DNA of 64,000 nucleotides from Kocuria rosea subsp. polaris (lineage in GTDB: Bacteria > Actinomycetota > Actinomycetes > Actinomycetales > Micrococcaceae): the NCBI RefSeq assembly GCF_001483755.1, contig NZ_LQBK01000010.1:1-64000 (forward strand), in the 5' to 3' direction. Positions 35,632-44,209 of this stretch are shown in pieces. Below the pieces are notes generated by a model that ran no database searches, had not been told where the DNA came from, and was given only the letters and a program-made list of their open reading frames with translations. Each line of letters begins with the position of its first letter. Within the stretch, counting starts at the first letter, position 1. The translations under genes and the position numbers were made by a program.

Positions 35632-36345
35632 ATGCCATCGACCGGATTTCCCCACGCCGTCCTCTTCGACCACGACGGGACCCTCGTCGACACCGAGCCG
35701 CTGTGGGACCGGGCCAAGCAGAACCTCGCCGCCGAGCACGGTCTGCTCTGGACCCCCGAGGACTCGCTCGCCACGCTGGGCCGGCCGGTCGCCGCGACGA
35801 TCGCCCGGATGCAGCAGGTGGGCGTGCCGCTCGGCGAGGACGAGCTGTTCCGGGCGGTCTTCGAGCACAGTGTCCGCGTCCTGGAGGGCACGGAGCTGAC
35901 GTTCATCGACGGGATCGAGGAGCTCCTCGAGGACCTGGCGGCCGCGGGGATCCCGGCGGCGATCGTCACCAACGCGAGCTCGGCGATGGGCCGGCACACC
36001 GCGTCCACGGCGCCGGAGGACCTGTTCCGGGTGGTCATCGGCACGGACGAGTACGCGCAGGGGGTGCGCCCCAAGCCCGACCCGGACGCCTACCTCACGG
36101 CGGCCCGCCGCCTCGGGGTGGACCCCGCCGGCTGCGTCGTGGTCGAGGACTCCCCCGCCGGGGCCGCCGCGGGCGTCGCGGCCGGCATCCCCACGGTGGT
36201 CGTCCCCGGCGAGATGGCAGTGGAGCGCGGCCCCGGGCTGCTGCACCTGGAATCCCACCGGGAGCTGACCCTCGAGCTGCTGCGCTCGCTGGACCCGCAG
36301 TCCCCGTCGTCGCCCTTCCACACCGTGCAGGAGACCCGCCCGTGA
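35632..36345 (+). CDS. HAD superfamily hydrolase (first of a tandem pair)
   Basis: 237 residues, HAD subfamily IA. Motif I is DHDGT (nucleophile Asp in VLFDHDGTLVDTEP), motif II VTNAS, motif III the Lys of RPKPDPDAYL, motif IV VVVEDSPAGAAAG. It resembles beta-phosphoglucomutase/phosphatase-type enzymes acting on small sugar phosphates. Its stop overlaps the start of a close paralogue by GTGA, so both are translated together. Confidence 0.9.
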   Translation: MPSTGFPHAVLFDHDGTLVDTEPLWDRAKQNLAAEHGLLWTPEDSLATLGRPVAATIARMQQVGVPLGEDELFRAVFEHSVRVLEGTELTFIDGIEELLEDLAAAGIPAAIVTNASSAMGRHTASTAPEDLFRVVIGTDEYAQGVRPKPDPDAYLTAARRLGVDPAGCVVVEDSPAGAAAGVAAGIPTVVVPGEMAVERGPGLLHLESHRELTLELLRSLDPQSPSSPFHTVQETRP

Positions 36346-37016
36346 GCTCCCCCGACTTCCCCGCCGCCGTCCTGTTCGACCACGACGGCACCCTCGTGAA
36401 CTCCGAGCCCCAGTGGGCCGTGGCCAAGCGCGCGGTGGCCGGCCGCTACGGCGTCGGCTGGAGCACCGAGGACGACCTCGCCACGCTGGGGCGGACGGTG
36501 CCCACGTCGGCGCGGCTGATGGTCGAGCGCGGCGCCGAGGGAACCGTCGAGGCCATCACCGCGGAGCTCGGCCGGGAGGTCGCGGCCTCACTCACGGGCG
36601 AGGTGCCGTTCCTGCCCGGCATGCGCGACCTGCTGACCGAGCTGGAGCGGGCCGGCATCCCCGGGGCCGTCGTGACGAACGCCCCGACCGTGGTCGCGGA
36701 GGGCACCGCATCCGGGGCGCCCGAGGTGCTGCGGGTCGTGGTCTCCCAGGAGGACGTGGAGCAGGCCAAGCCGCACCCGGAGCCCTATCTGCTCGCGGCG
36801 CGGCGGCTGGGCGTGGACCCGGCACGGTGCGTGGCGGTCGAGGACTCGCAGACGGGGGCGGCGAGCGCGGCGGCCGCCGGGATGCCGGTGGTGGTGGTCC
36901 CCGGTGAGCTGCCGGTCGAGCCCGCGCCCGGCTTCGTGCTCGTGGCCGCCCACACGGACGTCACCCTGGAGTTCCTGCGCGGGCTCGCGCCCTCCCGGCC
37001 GGCGACCTCCGGCTGA
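36342..37016 (+). CDS. HAD superfamily hydrolase (second of a tandem pair)
   Basis: 224 residues, GTG start overlapping the previous stop. Motif I DHDGT (VLFDHDGTLVNSEP), motif II VVTNAP, motif III Lys in QAKPHPEPYL, motif IV VAVEDSQTGAASA. It aligns with its neighbour along its length, including EDDLATLGR against EDSLATLGR, which marks a tandem duplication followed by divergence. The substrate is unknown. Confidence 0.9.
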   Translation: MSSPDFPAAVLFDHDGTLVNSEPQWAVAKRAVAGRYGVGWSTEDDLATLGRTVPTSARLMVERGAEGTVEAITAELGREVAASLTGEVPFLPGMRDLLTELERAGIPGAVVTNAPTVVAEGTASGAPEVLRVVVSQEDVEQAKPHPEPYLLAARRLGVDPARCVAVEDSQTGAASAAAAGMPVVVVPGELPVEPAPGFVLVAAHTDVTLEFLRGLAPSRPATSG

Positions 37017-37021
37017 CGACG

Positions 37022-37080
37022 ACGAGGGCCCGCCCCCGGCCGTTCCGCGGAATGCGGTGCGGCCGGGGGCGGGCCCTCGT
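37022..37080. terminator. Bidirectional terminator between HAD and helicase genes
   Basis: Perfect 20-base arms ACGAGGGCCCGCCCCCGGCC and complement around a 19-base loop, between convergent genes that stop at 37016 and 37095. Confidence 0.8.
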
Positions 37081-37094
37081 GGGTGGTGCCTGAC

Positions 37095-38651
37095 TCAGCG
37101 GGTCGCGGTGCCCTGGGGGGAGGACGCGCGGCGCGGGCTCCGGGTGCGGCGGCGCGCCGCGGCCTGGGTGGAGCGGTCCGGCGCGGACTCGGTCGAGTAC
37201 GCGGGTGCCGCGGAGCGGGTGGGCGCCGCGGAGCGCGCCGGCGCCGCCGAGCGGGAGGCCGAGCCGTTGCCGGGGCGGGAGCCGGCGCGGTTGCCGGTCT
37301 CGGTGCGCTGGTCGCGGGAGGCGTTGCGCGGCTGCTCGGAACGGGCCTGGCCGCCACGGCCGCGGCTGCCGCCGGAGCGGGCGCCCGAACGGCCGCCGGA
37401 GCGGCCGCCGCCGGAGCGCTGACCGCTTGCCGGACGCCCCTGGTCCTGGACGGGCTGCGGGACGTAGGCGACCTTCTCGGCGGTCTCGCCCACGAGCGCC
37501 GTGACGGCCGGGGAGCCGACGGTCACGGTGTCGAAGTTCGCGGTGACGCCGGCGGCCTTCATGAGCTGGGTGACCTCGCGGCGCTCCTCCTTCGTGGCGA
37601 CCGTCACGACGGAGCCGGAGGCGCCGGCGCGCGCGGTGCGCCCGGAGCGGTGCAGGTAGGACTTGTGCTCGGTGGGCGGGTCGATGTGCACGACCAGCTC
37701 GACCTCGTCCACGTGCACGCCGCGGGCGGCCACGTCGGTGGCCACGAGCACGCGCACGTCACCGGCGGAGAACTGGGCCAGGTTGCGGTCGCGGGCGTTC
37801 TGGGACAGGTTGCCGTGCAGGTCCACGGCGGGGATGCCCATCTGGCTGAGCTTGCGGGCCATCTTCTTGGCGCGGTGCTTGGTGCGCGTGAACATCACGC
37901 GGCGGCCCGTGCCGGAGGCCAGGGCCTCGATGAGCTCCTGCTTCTCGTCCGCGTCCACGACGAGCACGTGGTGGTCCATGGTGGACACGGACGCCTGCGG
38001 GGCGTCCACGGAGTGCTTGACGGGGTTGGACAGGAACTGCTTGACGAGCTTGTCCACGCCGCCGTCGAGCGTCGCGGAGAACAGCAGCCGCTGGCCGCCC
38101 TGGGGGGTGCGCTTGAGGATGCGGGTGACCACGGGCAGGAAGCCCATGTCGGCCATGTGGTCGGCCTCGTCGATGACCGTCACGCGGACGTCGTCGAGCG
38201 TGAGGACGTTCTGCTTCAGCAGGTCCTCGAGCCGGCCGGGGCAGGCGATGACGATGTCGGCGCCCTTGGCGAGCGCCTTCTCCTGGTTGCGCTGGGAGAC
38301 CCCGCCGAAGATGACGGTGGTGGTCTGACCGGCGGCCTCGGCCAGCGGGGCGATCGCGCGGTCGATCTGGGTGGCCAGCTCGCGGGTGGGTGCCAGCACC
38401 AGGCCGGTGGGCCGGTTGGCGCGGCGGGCGGCGCGGGCGCCGTTGCCCGTCAGCCCGGCGAGCCGGGACACGAGCGGCAGCGCGAACGCCACGGTCTTGC
38501 CCGAGCCGGTCTTGCCGCGGCCGAGCACGTCGCGGCCGGCCAGCGAGTCGGGGAGGGTCTTCTCCTGGATGGGGAACGCCTGCTCGATGCCCTGCTGGGC
38601 GAGGACGGCGGAAAGGGCCTTGGGCACGCCAAGGTCGGTGAAAGTAGCCAA
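37095..38651 (-). CDS. DEAD/DEAH-box RNA helicase (RhlE-like)
   Basis: 518 residues. All DEAD-box motifs are present: Q motif AFPIQEKTLPDSL, Walker A GKTGSGKT (46-53), PTRELA, VIDEADHM, LFSATL, DVAARGVH and HRSGRTARAG. From about residue 405 the tail is Arg/Gly/Ser-rich with RSGGGRSGGRS repeats, an RNA-binding feature of cold-shock and ribosome-assembly helicases. TTG 38651 is preferred because homologues begin with TFTDLGVP; TTG 38687 would add 12 unusual residues. No ribosome site is strong at either. Confidence 0.94.
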   Translation of the reverse strand: MATFTDLGVPKALSAVLAQQGIEQAFPIQEKTLPDSLAGRDVLGRGKTGSGKTVAFALPLVSRLAGLTGNGARAARRANRPTGLVLAPTRELATQIDRAIAPLAEAAGQTTTVIFGGVSQRNQEKALAKGADIVIACPGRLEDLLKQNVLTLDDVRVTVIDEADHMADMGFLPVVTRILKRTPQGGQRLLFSATLDGGVDKLVKQFLSNPVKHSVDAPQASVSTMDHHVLVVDADEKQELIEALASGTGRRVMFTRTKHRAKKMARKLSQMGIPAVDLHGNLSQNARDRNLAQFSAGDVRVLVATDVAARGVHVDEVELVVHIDPPTEHKSYLHRSGRTARAGASGSVVTVATKEERREVTQLMKAAGVTANFDTVTVGSPAVTALVGETAEKVAYVPQPVQDQGRPASGQRSGGGRSGGRSGARSGGSRGRGGQARSEQPRNASRDQRTETGNRAGSRPGNGSASRSAAPARSAAPTRSAAPAYSTESAPDRSTQAAARRRTRSPRRASSPQGTATR

Positions 38652-39070
38652 AACTGGGATACGTCTTTCGATCGGATGTCCCGGCAAGGGGGTAGCGCGC
38701 CGGGTTGCGCCGAATGACTCCTGGAGCCCCTGCGAGCGGGCTGAAACCGTCTGGAACGGTGCCGCGCTGGAAGAAGAAAGGGGTGCTCGACGCCTGCCTG
38801 CTCACCCGGGAACGGGGAGCAGTGCCATGTGCAATACCGACCACCCTACAGCACCGGGCGTCCGGCACGACCGGGATGTGGTGCAGCACACGGCGGTGCC
38901 GCCACGCTGCTCCGCCCGCCCCCACGCCCGGGGCGCCGAACTCACCGCACCGGCGCGAGAGGCGGGCACCTGTGCGGGCGTCTCGCGCCGGTGCGGTGAG
39001 TTCGCGGCCGGTGCCGGGCCGGGGCCGCCCGGCGCCGGACCCGGCGGCGGGGCCCGGCGGCCGGGGCCGG
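38652..39070. other. Gene-free gap upstream of the helicase
   Basis: These 419 bases hold no convincing gene. The helicase promoter must lie at the left end. The right half contains a very long inverted repeat (38937-39004), probably the terminator of the minus-strand SDR gene. Confidence 0.5.
38937..39004 (-). repeat. 24-base perfect inverted repeat
   Basis: Arms at 38937-38960 and 38981-39004 are perfect complements (beginning CGAACTCACCGCACCGGCGC) with a 20-base loop, 66 bases after the SDR stop. No T-run follows; a strong transcription barrier is the simplest reading. Confidence 0.7.
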
Positions 39071-39823
39071 CTACAGCGCCGTGTAGCCGCCGTCGACGAG
39101 GTAGTACCCGCCCGTCATGAAGGACGCCCTGTCCGAGAGCAGGAACGTGGTCAGGGCGGCGACCTCCTCGGCGCGGCCCAACCGGCCGAGCGGGTGCTTG
39201 GCGGCGAGTCCCTCGAGGACGGCCGCGGGAGCGGTCCGCAGCAGCGGGGTGTCGATGTAGGCGGGGCCGACGGCGTTGATCCGCACCCCACGCTGCCCGT
39301 ACTCCACCCCGGCCTGCTTGGTGAGGCCGACCACCCCGTGCTTCGCGGCGGTGTAGGCGCTGTTGCCCGCGGCCACCGCCACGGTGCCGTGGACGGAGGA
39401 CATGTTGACGATCGCCCCGCCGCCGGCCTGCTCGATCGCGGGCAGCTGGTAGCGCATGCCGAACATGACGGCGTGCAGGTCGATCTGCACGGTGCGCACC
39501 CACGCGTCGAGGTCCGACTCGCCGACGGCGTCCGCGGTGCCCCCGATCCCGGCGTTGTTCACCGCGAGGTGCAGCCCGCCGTAGGTCTGCTGGGCGAACT
39601 CGACCGCGGCCTCGCAGTCCTCGGGCTTCGCCACGTCCTGGCGGAAGCCGGCCGCGTCGCCGCCGGCGGCCATGATCGCCTGGACGACGTCGTCGATCCG
39701 CCGCGTGTCGATGTCCGTGACGACGACCTTGGCGCCCTGCGCCGCGAGGTCCTTGGCGCAGGCCTCGCCGATGCCGGAGGCGGCGCCGGTGACGAGCGCG
39801 ACCTTGTCCTTGAGGTCAGCCAT
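39071..39823 (-). CDS. Short-chain dehydrogenase/reductase
   Basis: 250-residue classical SDR: NAD(P) motif TGAASGIG (12-19), an acidic D37 after the second strand suggesting NAD, NNAG at 89-92, catalytic Ser about 142-143, Y157 and K161 (SAYTAAK), and a C-terminal GGYYLVDGGYTAL. ATG 39823 has AGGAG seven bases ahead. It lies downstream of the DJ-1-like gene on the same strand; the substrate is unknown. Confidence 0.9.
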   Translation of the reverse strand: MADLKDKVALVTGAASGIGEACAKDLAAQGAKVVVTDIDTRRIDDVVQAIMAAGGDAAGFRQDVAKPEDCEAAVEFAQQTYGGLHLAVNNAGIGGTADAVGESDLDAWVRTVQIDLHAVMFGMRYQLPAIEQAGGGAIVNMSSVHGTVAVAAGNSAYTAAKHGVVGLTKQAGVEYGQRGVRINAVGPAYIDTPLLRTAPAAVLEGLAAKHPLGRLGRAEEVAALTTFLLSDRASFMTGGYYLVDGGYTAL

Positions 39824-39960
39824 GTGGTTCTCCTGCCGTGTGTCCGCTGGGCCGGACCGGGTGGCCCGGCACTCCCAGTCTGTCCGGAAACGCCGGGACC
39901 CGCGAGGACCGCGCGGGGGTTTCCGCCCGCGTCGCTCCTCGCACCCGGGCCGGCCGGGGC

Positions 39961-40737
39961 TCAGCCCTCGTCGTCCTCGGCCTTCTCGGCGTCGTGCGCC
40001 CGGCGCAGCGCGGCGGAGTCCGCCTCCTGGGCGGCCTTCTGCCCGCGCACCACCTCGGTCAGGAGCTTGGTCATCTCCTTGGCCACGCCGGCCGCGGACT
40101 GCGGGTTCTGGCCGGTGACGAGGCGGTCGTCGACGACGACGTTCTCGGTCCAGTTCGGCGCCGTCCGCACGTCCGCGCCCTGCTCGACGAGCTTGTCCTC
40201 GAGAAGGAAGGGGACGACGCCCGACTTGCCGACCTCGTCCTCCTCGGCGTTCGTGAACGCGGCCACCTTGCGGCCCTCGACGATGCGCAGCCCGGTGGAG
40301 AGCTCGACGTCGACGAGCCCGGCCGGCCCGTGGCAGACGGCGCCGACGACTCCCCCGGCGTCGTGCACGGCGGCCACCAGCGACTGCAGGTCGGCGTTGC
40401 CGGCGAAGTCCCACATGGTGCCGTGCCCGCCCACGAGGTAGACGGCGTCGTACTGACCGGGGTCGACCACGCTGATCCGCGGGGTGTTGTACAGGGAGGC
40501 CCGCACGGTCTCGTCCTCGAGGTACTGCCGCTGCACCTCGTCCTCCTCGTCCTTGCCGTCCTGCGGGGGCTGCCCGCCGGCGATCGAGGCGAAGTCGACG
40601 AAGTACCCGGCGTCCCGGAACACCTTCCACGGGTGGGCCGCCTCGCCGACGAAGTACCCCGTGGGCTCCCCGGTGTCGCCGAGGGTGTCGTGGCTGGTGA
40701 GAACGAGCAGAACCTTCTTCATGGTCTCGATGTCCAT
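39961..40737 (-). CDS. DJ-1/PfpI (Hsp31-like) family protein
   Basis: 258 residues. The nucleophile elbow is VCHGPAGL with C135 and H136; the supporting Glu is E32 in GEAAHPW; YLVGGHGTMWDF is the oxyanion loop. This arrangement is that of Hsp31/YajL-type glyoxalase III or deglycase and chaperone proteins rather than PfpI proteases. A charged tail (about 225-258) rich in Lys/Glu/Asp is additional. ATG 40737 has GGAAGGA ahead. Confidence 0.9.
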   Translation of the reverse strand: MDIETMKKVLLVLTSHDTLGDTGEPTGYFVGEAAHPWKVFRDAGYFVDFASIAGGQPPQDGKDEEDEVQRQYLEDETVRASLYNTPRISVVDPGQYDAVYLVGGHGTMWDFAGNADLQSLVAAVHDAGGVVGAVCHGPAGLVDVELSTGLRIVEGRKVAAFTNAEEDEVGKSGVVPFLLEDKLVEQGADVRTAPNWTENVVVDDRLVTGQNPQSAAGVAKEMTKLLTEVVRGQKAAQEADSAALRRAHDAEKAEDDEG

Positions 40738-40874
40738 GTCTGTCCTTCCGTCGGGTGGCGGGACGCGGAGGGCGTCCCGCGAGCGGGTGGCCAGCCTAGG
40801 CGCCAGGGGCCTCCGCCGGGACGGGTGTTCGCTCCGGGCCCGTCCTGCAGGATGCGGGCGGGAGCTCCCCTGAT

Positions 40875-40900
40875 AGGGTCATTGACGATTCAATGACCCT
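40875..40900 (+). promoter_or_regulatory. Perfect inverted repeat AGGGTCATTG-N6-CAATGACCCT, probable operator
   Basis: Ten-base perfect arms, ending 25 bases before the start of the DoxX-like gene, with a TGATAG stretch overlapping its left side. The size and AT content fit a dimeric repressor such as TetR or MarR. No regulator gene lies beside it. Confidence 0.6.
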
Positions 40901-40925
40901 GTTCGACCTCCTGAAAGGACCGACC

Positions 40926-41321
40926 ATGAGCCTCTCCAACGCGATCCTGCGCGGCGTCTCCGGCGCCTACCTGCTGCAGTCCGGCTACGGCAAGAAGGAC
41001 CTCCCCACCGAGGCCGCCGCGGGTCTCCAGCAGTTCGCCGCCACCGGCGTCCCCCAGTTCAAGGAGTGGGACGCCGACACCTTCGGCAAGTTCGTGGCGT
41101 ACTCGGAGATGGGCATCGGCGCCGCCCTGCTGACGCCGTTCGTCAACAAGCGCCTCGCCGGCCTGGCCCTCGGCGCGTTCTCCGCCGGGCTGCTCTCGAT
41201 GTACTTCCGCAACCCCGAGATGACGCAGGAGGACGGTGTCCGCCCGACCGAGGCCGGCACGGGCCTCTCGAAGGACGCCTTCCTGGCCGCGATCGCCGCG
41301 GCCCTGGTGGTCTCCAAGTAG
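40926..41321 (+). CDS. DoxX-like membrane protein
   Basis: 131 residues. The start ILRGVSGAYLLQSGYGK, a FAATGVPQF segment, and SEMGIGAALLTPFVNKRLAGLALGAFSAGLL resemble the short DoxX/SURF4-type membrane proteins, with three likely helices and a C-terminal helix DAFLAAIAAALVVSK. ATG 40926 follows AAAGGA. A perfect inverted repeat lies at its promoter, suggesting single-gene control by a stress or substrate sensor. The assignment is by general resemblance. Confidence 0.6.
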   Translation: MSLSNAILRGVSGAYLLQSGYGKKDLPTEAAAGLQQFAATGVPQFKEWDADTFGKFVAYSEMGIGAALLTPFVNKRLAGLALGAFSAGLLSMYFRNPEMTQEDGVRPTEAGTGLSKDAFLAAIAAALVVSK

Positions 41322-41342
41322 GCACGGCCTCCGAAGGGTCCC

Positions 41343-41380
41343 ACGGGGGCCGCCCGTCCGCACGGACGGGCGGCCCCCGT
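41343..41380 (+). terminator. Terminator of the DoxX-like gene
   Basis: Perfect 18-base arms starting ACGGGGGCCGCCCGTCCG, 21 bases after the stop codon. Confidence 0.8.
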
Positions 41381-41470
41381 TCCCCGTTCCCGGCCGGGCA
41401 CCGCGCACGGCGCTCCTGAGGGGCGCCCGCTCCCCTTAGGACGTCCGGGCCACCGGGGAGAATGGGACCC

Positions 41471-43186
41471 ATGACGACGACGGCGCACCGCCGGGCCCGT
41501 CCGGCTCCGGGTCCGCACCGAGCCGCTCCCGCCGGGGAGCGGGTCCTGGACCCCGGTGTCCGGGCAGAGGTGCGGGCGGTCGTCGGGGAGCTCGTGGACT
41601 CGGCGGCCGCGCAGGCGCAGGAGGCCGGACGCCAGCTGCGCTGCATCCACCGACTGTGGCTGCTGGCCTGGGAGGACCGCGAGATCGACTGGGTCTCCAC
41701 CGCCGGGCTGATGCCGTACGAGGCCGACGAGCTCGTGTGCTCCCTGCTGGAGACGGACGAGCAGCTGGTGCGCGACCTCGCCGACGAGATCGGCCCGGCG
41801 CTGCACCTGCCCGCCGGCACGGCCCTGGAGCGCGTCCGCGAGGCCCTGGTCCTCGGCCTGCACCTGCCGGAGACCCTCGAGGCCCTGGAGGCGGGCCGCT
41901 TCAGCGCCCGGCACGCCTCGGTGATCGCCGATCAGTGGCGCGAGCTCGTCGAGGACGCCCCGGCGGACCAGGAGGCCCCGCACGACGTCGCGCAGCAGCT
42001 CGCCGCGGAACTGACGGAGCGGGCGCCGCACTGCACGGTGGCGCAGCTGCGCGCGTGGGCCCGGCGGCGGCGCGCCGCGCTGCTGGCCGAGACGCAGGAG
42101 GCCAGGCACCGGGCGGCCCGCGCCGGACGCCGCGTGTGGGTCGAGCACGGCGAGGACGGCATGGCGTGGGTGCACGCCCTGCTGGACGCGCCCACCGCGC
42201 TCGCGGTGCAGGACCGGCTCGACGCGCTCGTGGCGCTCCTCGCGCCCGCGGAGGCGGCCGCCCGCGCGTGCCCCGGTGATGGGACGGACGCGCCCGTTCA
42301 CGGGGATCCGGCAGGAGCCGCGGACCTCAGCGCGCGGCCCGATCCCGGGCCGGACGGCCGCCCCGTGGCCGTCCGGACCGAGGCGCAGCTGCGGGCCGAC
42401 GTCCTCGCCGACCTCCTGCTCGCCGGGGAGGTCCCCGACGACCCGGCGTTCCCGCAGGGGGTGCGGGGGCAGGTCTGCGTGACGGTCCCGGTGCTCACGC
42501 TGCTGGAGTGCCGTCCCGGCGGCCCGGCGGGCGGGGTGCCCGCGGACGCCCCGGTGCTCGTCGGTCACGGTCCGATCAGCGCGGAGGCCGCCCGGGAGCT
42601 GGCCGCCGGCGCCCCGTCGTGGCAGCGCGTCCTGACGCATCCCGTCACCGGCGCCGTCCTCGACCACGACCGCAGCACCTACGCCGTGCCCGCCGATCTG
42701 CGGCGCCGGCTGCGGCTCCGGGACGGAACCTGCCGTTTCCCCGGATGTCGCCGGCGGGTCGAGCGCTGCGATCTCGACCACACGGTGGCGTGGCAGGACG
42801 GTGGTCGCACCGCCGCGGACAACCTGGCCCACCTGTGCCGCCACCACCATCTCGTCAAGCACCGCCGGGGTGCTCTCGGACGCTGGTCGGTGCGGCAGCT
42901 CGGCCCGGCCCCCTTCGGAGGAGCGCTCGAGTGGACGTCACCGGCAGGGCTGACCCACCGGACGGAGCCGGACCCCTCGGCCGGCATGCCACCGGACCGG
43001 ACGGCATCGGTCTGGGACGTGCTGGACGGCGCTGTCCAGAACTGGGCCGTGCCCGCTCGGACCGTGCCGCTCGGGGCCGTGCCCGATGAAGCTGTACCGG
43101 ACCGTGCCGCACCGCCCCGGGTCGTACCGGACCGTGCCGCACCGGGCCGTGCCGCGCCCGAGGACGCGGACCCTCCCCCGTTCTGA
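41471..43186 (+). CDS. DUF222 / HNH endonuclease domain protein (13E12-repeat family)
   Basis: 571 residues of the actinobacterial DUF222-HNH family known from REP13E12 elements. The helical DUF222 part spans about 30-330; the HNH nuclease region (about 405-455) has CRFPGCRRRVERCDLDHTV, NLAHLCRHHHLVKH, giving the zinc Cys and catalytic His residues. The tail from about 515 repeats AVPD/VVPDRAAPGRAAP-like units. ATG 41471 is chosen because GGGGAG is 11 bases away; ATG 41462 is too close to it. Many copies usually exist per genome; the function is uncertain. Confidence 0.9.
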   Translation: MTTTAHRRARPAPGPHRAAPAGERVLDPGVRAEVRAVVGELVDSAAAQAQEAGRQLRCIHRLWLLAWEDREIDWVSTAGLMPYEADELVCSLLETDEQLVRDLADEIGPALHLPAGTALERVREALVLGLHLPETLEALEAGRFSARHASVIADQWRELVEDAPADQEAPHDVAQQLAAELTERAPHCTVAQLRAWARRRRAALLAETQEARHRAARAGRRVWVEHGEDGMAWVHALLDAPTALAVQDRLDALVALLAPAEAAARACPGDGTDAPVHGDPAGAADLSARPDPGPDGRPVAVRTEAQLRADVLADLLLAGEVPDDPAFPQGVRGQVCVTVPVLTLLECRPGGPAGGVPADAPVLVGHGPISAEAARELAAGAPSWQRVLTHPVTGAVLDHDRSTYAVPADLRRRLRLRDGTCRFPGCRRRVERCDLDHTVAWQDGGRTAADNLAHLCRHHHLVKHRRGALGRWSVRQLGPAPFGGALEWTSPAGLTHRTEPDPSAGMPPDRTASVWDVLDGAVQNWAVPARTVPLGAVPDEAVPDRAAPPRVVPDRAAPGRAAPEDADPPPF

Positions 43187-43202
43187 CCGTCGGCCGGTCC
43201 GG

Positions 43203-44078
43203 TCAGGCGGGGGACCGGCCCGGGTCCTCAGCCGTCGTCTCCACCGAGACCCGGTAGCCCATGCTGTGGGTCTCCTCCGGTTCCAGGTGCACCGCGGCGG
43301 CGTGGGTGTTGGCACCCTCCACGCACACGAAGTCCGTCCAGCCGTCCGGCCCCACGTCGGGCAGCGCGGCCGCCTTCTCCGCCCCCGGGTTCCACACCAC
43401 GGTGGTGTCGGAGTTCTTCTTGCGGATCCGGAGCACCCGTCCGAGCACGGGGTCCACGACGGCCACGTCGTCGCTGGAGCGGTACACCCGGTCGGTCTCG
43501 CCGTCGAACCGGACGTCCCCCTTCTGCACGCAGTCCTCCTGGTCCAGGACCTTGTCACGGTAGGAGGCGCCGTCCAGGCCCTCGACGCGGACCTTCCGCA
43601 CGTCCCCCACCACCAGGTACGCGTGCAGGGCCTCCTCGAAGTCGAACGGCTGCTCGCCGGTGTTCGTGATGCTCAGCTCGAGGGACAGCTCGGTGCCGAA
43701 GCGCACCACGAAGTAGGCCTCGAACGGGTACGGGAACTGCTCCCGGTGCGCGGGGTCGGTGACGTCCGCGTCCGAGAGCCGGTAGACGACCATCGCCTCG
43801 TGGTCGGAGGACTCGCGCGACTCGACGTGCCACGGGAGCGTGCGGGCGAAACCGTGCTTGGGCTCGCGCCCGCCGTCCGCCCCGTCGGCGAACCACGGGA
43901 AGCAGATCGGGACACCACCGCGCACGGGCCTGCCCGTCTCGAGCGCCGTGCTGGGGGACAGCCACAGCACCGGGGCGTGGCCCGTGGGGATCCAGTCGGT
44001 CACGTGCGCGCCCTGGTCGTAGACGGCACCGGTGGCGTCCGCGCAGGAGAACGGGCGGGGATCTGGGAGTTCGCTCAT
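43203..44078 (-). CDS. D-hexose-6-phosphate mutarotase (YeaD-like)
   Basis: 291 residues, aldose-1-epimerase superfamily, glucose-6-phosphate 1-epimerase branch. Diagnostic parts are HVTDW, RGGVPICFPWF, KHGFARTLPW, the catalytic His in EALHAYLVVGDV, and VWNPGAEKA with VCVEGAN near the end. ATG 44078 lies seven bases after TAGCCT (44086-44091, minus), a probable leaderless start. It would speed anomer exchange for phosphosugars; the polyphosphate glucokinase elsewhere in the window is a functional companion. Confidence 0.92.
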   Translation of the reverse strand: MSELPDPRPFSCADATGAVYDQGAHVTDWIPTGHAPVLWLSPSTALETGRPVRGGVPICFPWFADGADGGREPKHGFARTLPWHVESRESSDHEAMVVYRLSDADVTDPAHREQFPYPFEAYFVVRFGTELSLELSITNTGEQPFDFEEALHAYLVVGDVRKVRVEGLDGASYRDKVLDQEDCVQKGDVRFDGETDRVYRSSDDVAVVDPVLGRVLRIRKKNSDTTVVWNPGAEKAAALPDVGPDGWTDFVCVEGANTHAAAVHLEPEETHSMGYRVSVETTAEDPGRSPA

Positions 44079-44085
44079 GCCCCTC

Positions 44086-44091
44086 AGGCTA
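44086..44091 (-). promoter_or_regulatory. -10 box of the mutarotase gene
   Basis: TAGCCT on the minus strand seven bases before the ATG. It lies directly beside the terminator of the preceding symporter gene. Confidence 0.4.
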
Positions 44092-44095
44092 GACG

Positions 44096-44129
44096 GAGGG
44101 CCCGGCCCCCGTCAGGAGGCCGGGCCCTC
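44096..44129 (-). terminator. Terminator of the AGCS symporter gene
   Basis: GAGGGCCCGGCC and GGCCGGGCCCTC arms around a ten-base loop, 62 bases after the symporter stop, with the tandem repeats lying in between. Confidence 0.7.
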
Positions 44130-44144
44130 GTGCGCCGACGGCGG

Positions 44145-44209
44145 TCAGACGCCGGTGCGCTCGGCTGTCAGACGCCGGTGCGCTCGGCTGTCAGACGCCG
44201 GTGCGCTCG
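44145..44209 (-). repeat. 23-base tandem repeat x2.8 across a stop codon
   Basis: Two full copies (44145-44167, 44168-44190) and 19 bases of a third (44191-44209), identical where they overlap, beginning TCAGACGCCGGTGCGCTCGG. The TCA at 44191 is the stop codon of the symporter on the minus strand, and the extra copies lie beyond it. Confidence 0.9.

Noticed and set aside
38937-39004. Long inverted repeat as terminal repeats of an insertion sequence
   Set aside because: The arms are only 20 bases apart with no transposase; a transcription barrier is simpler.
41471-43186. DUF222/HNH gene as evidence of a prophage or homing element
   Set aside because: The family is ordinarily scattered in actinobacterial chromosomes; no integrase, attachment repeats or phage genes surround it.
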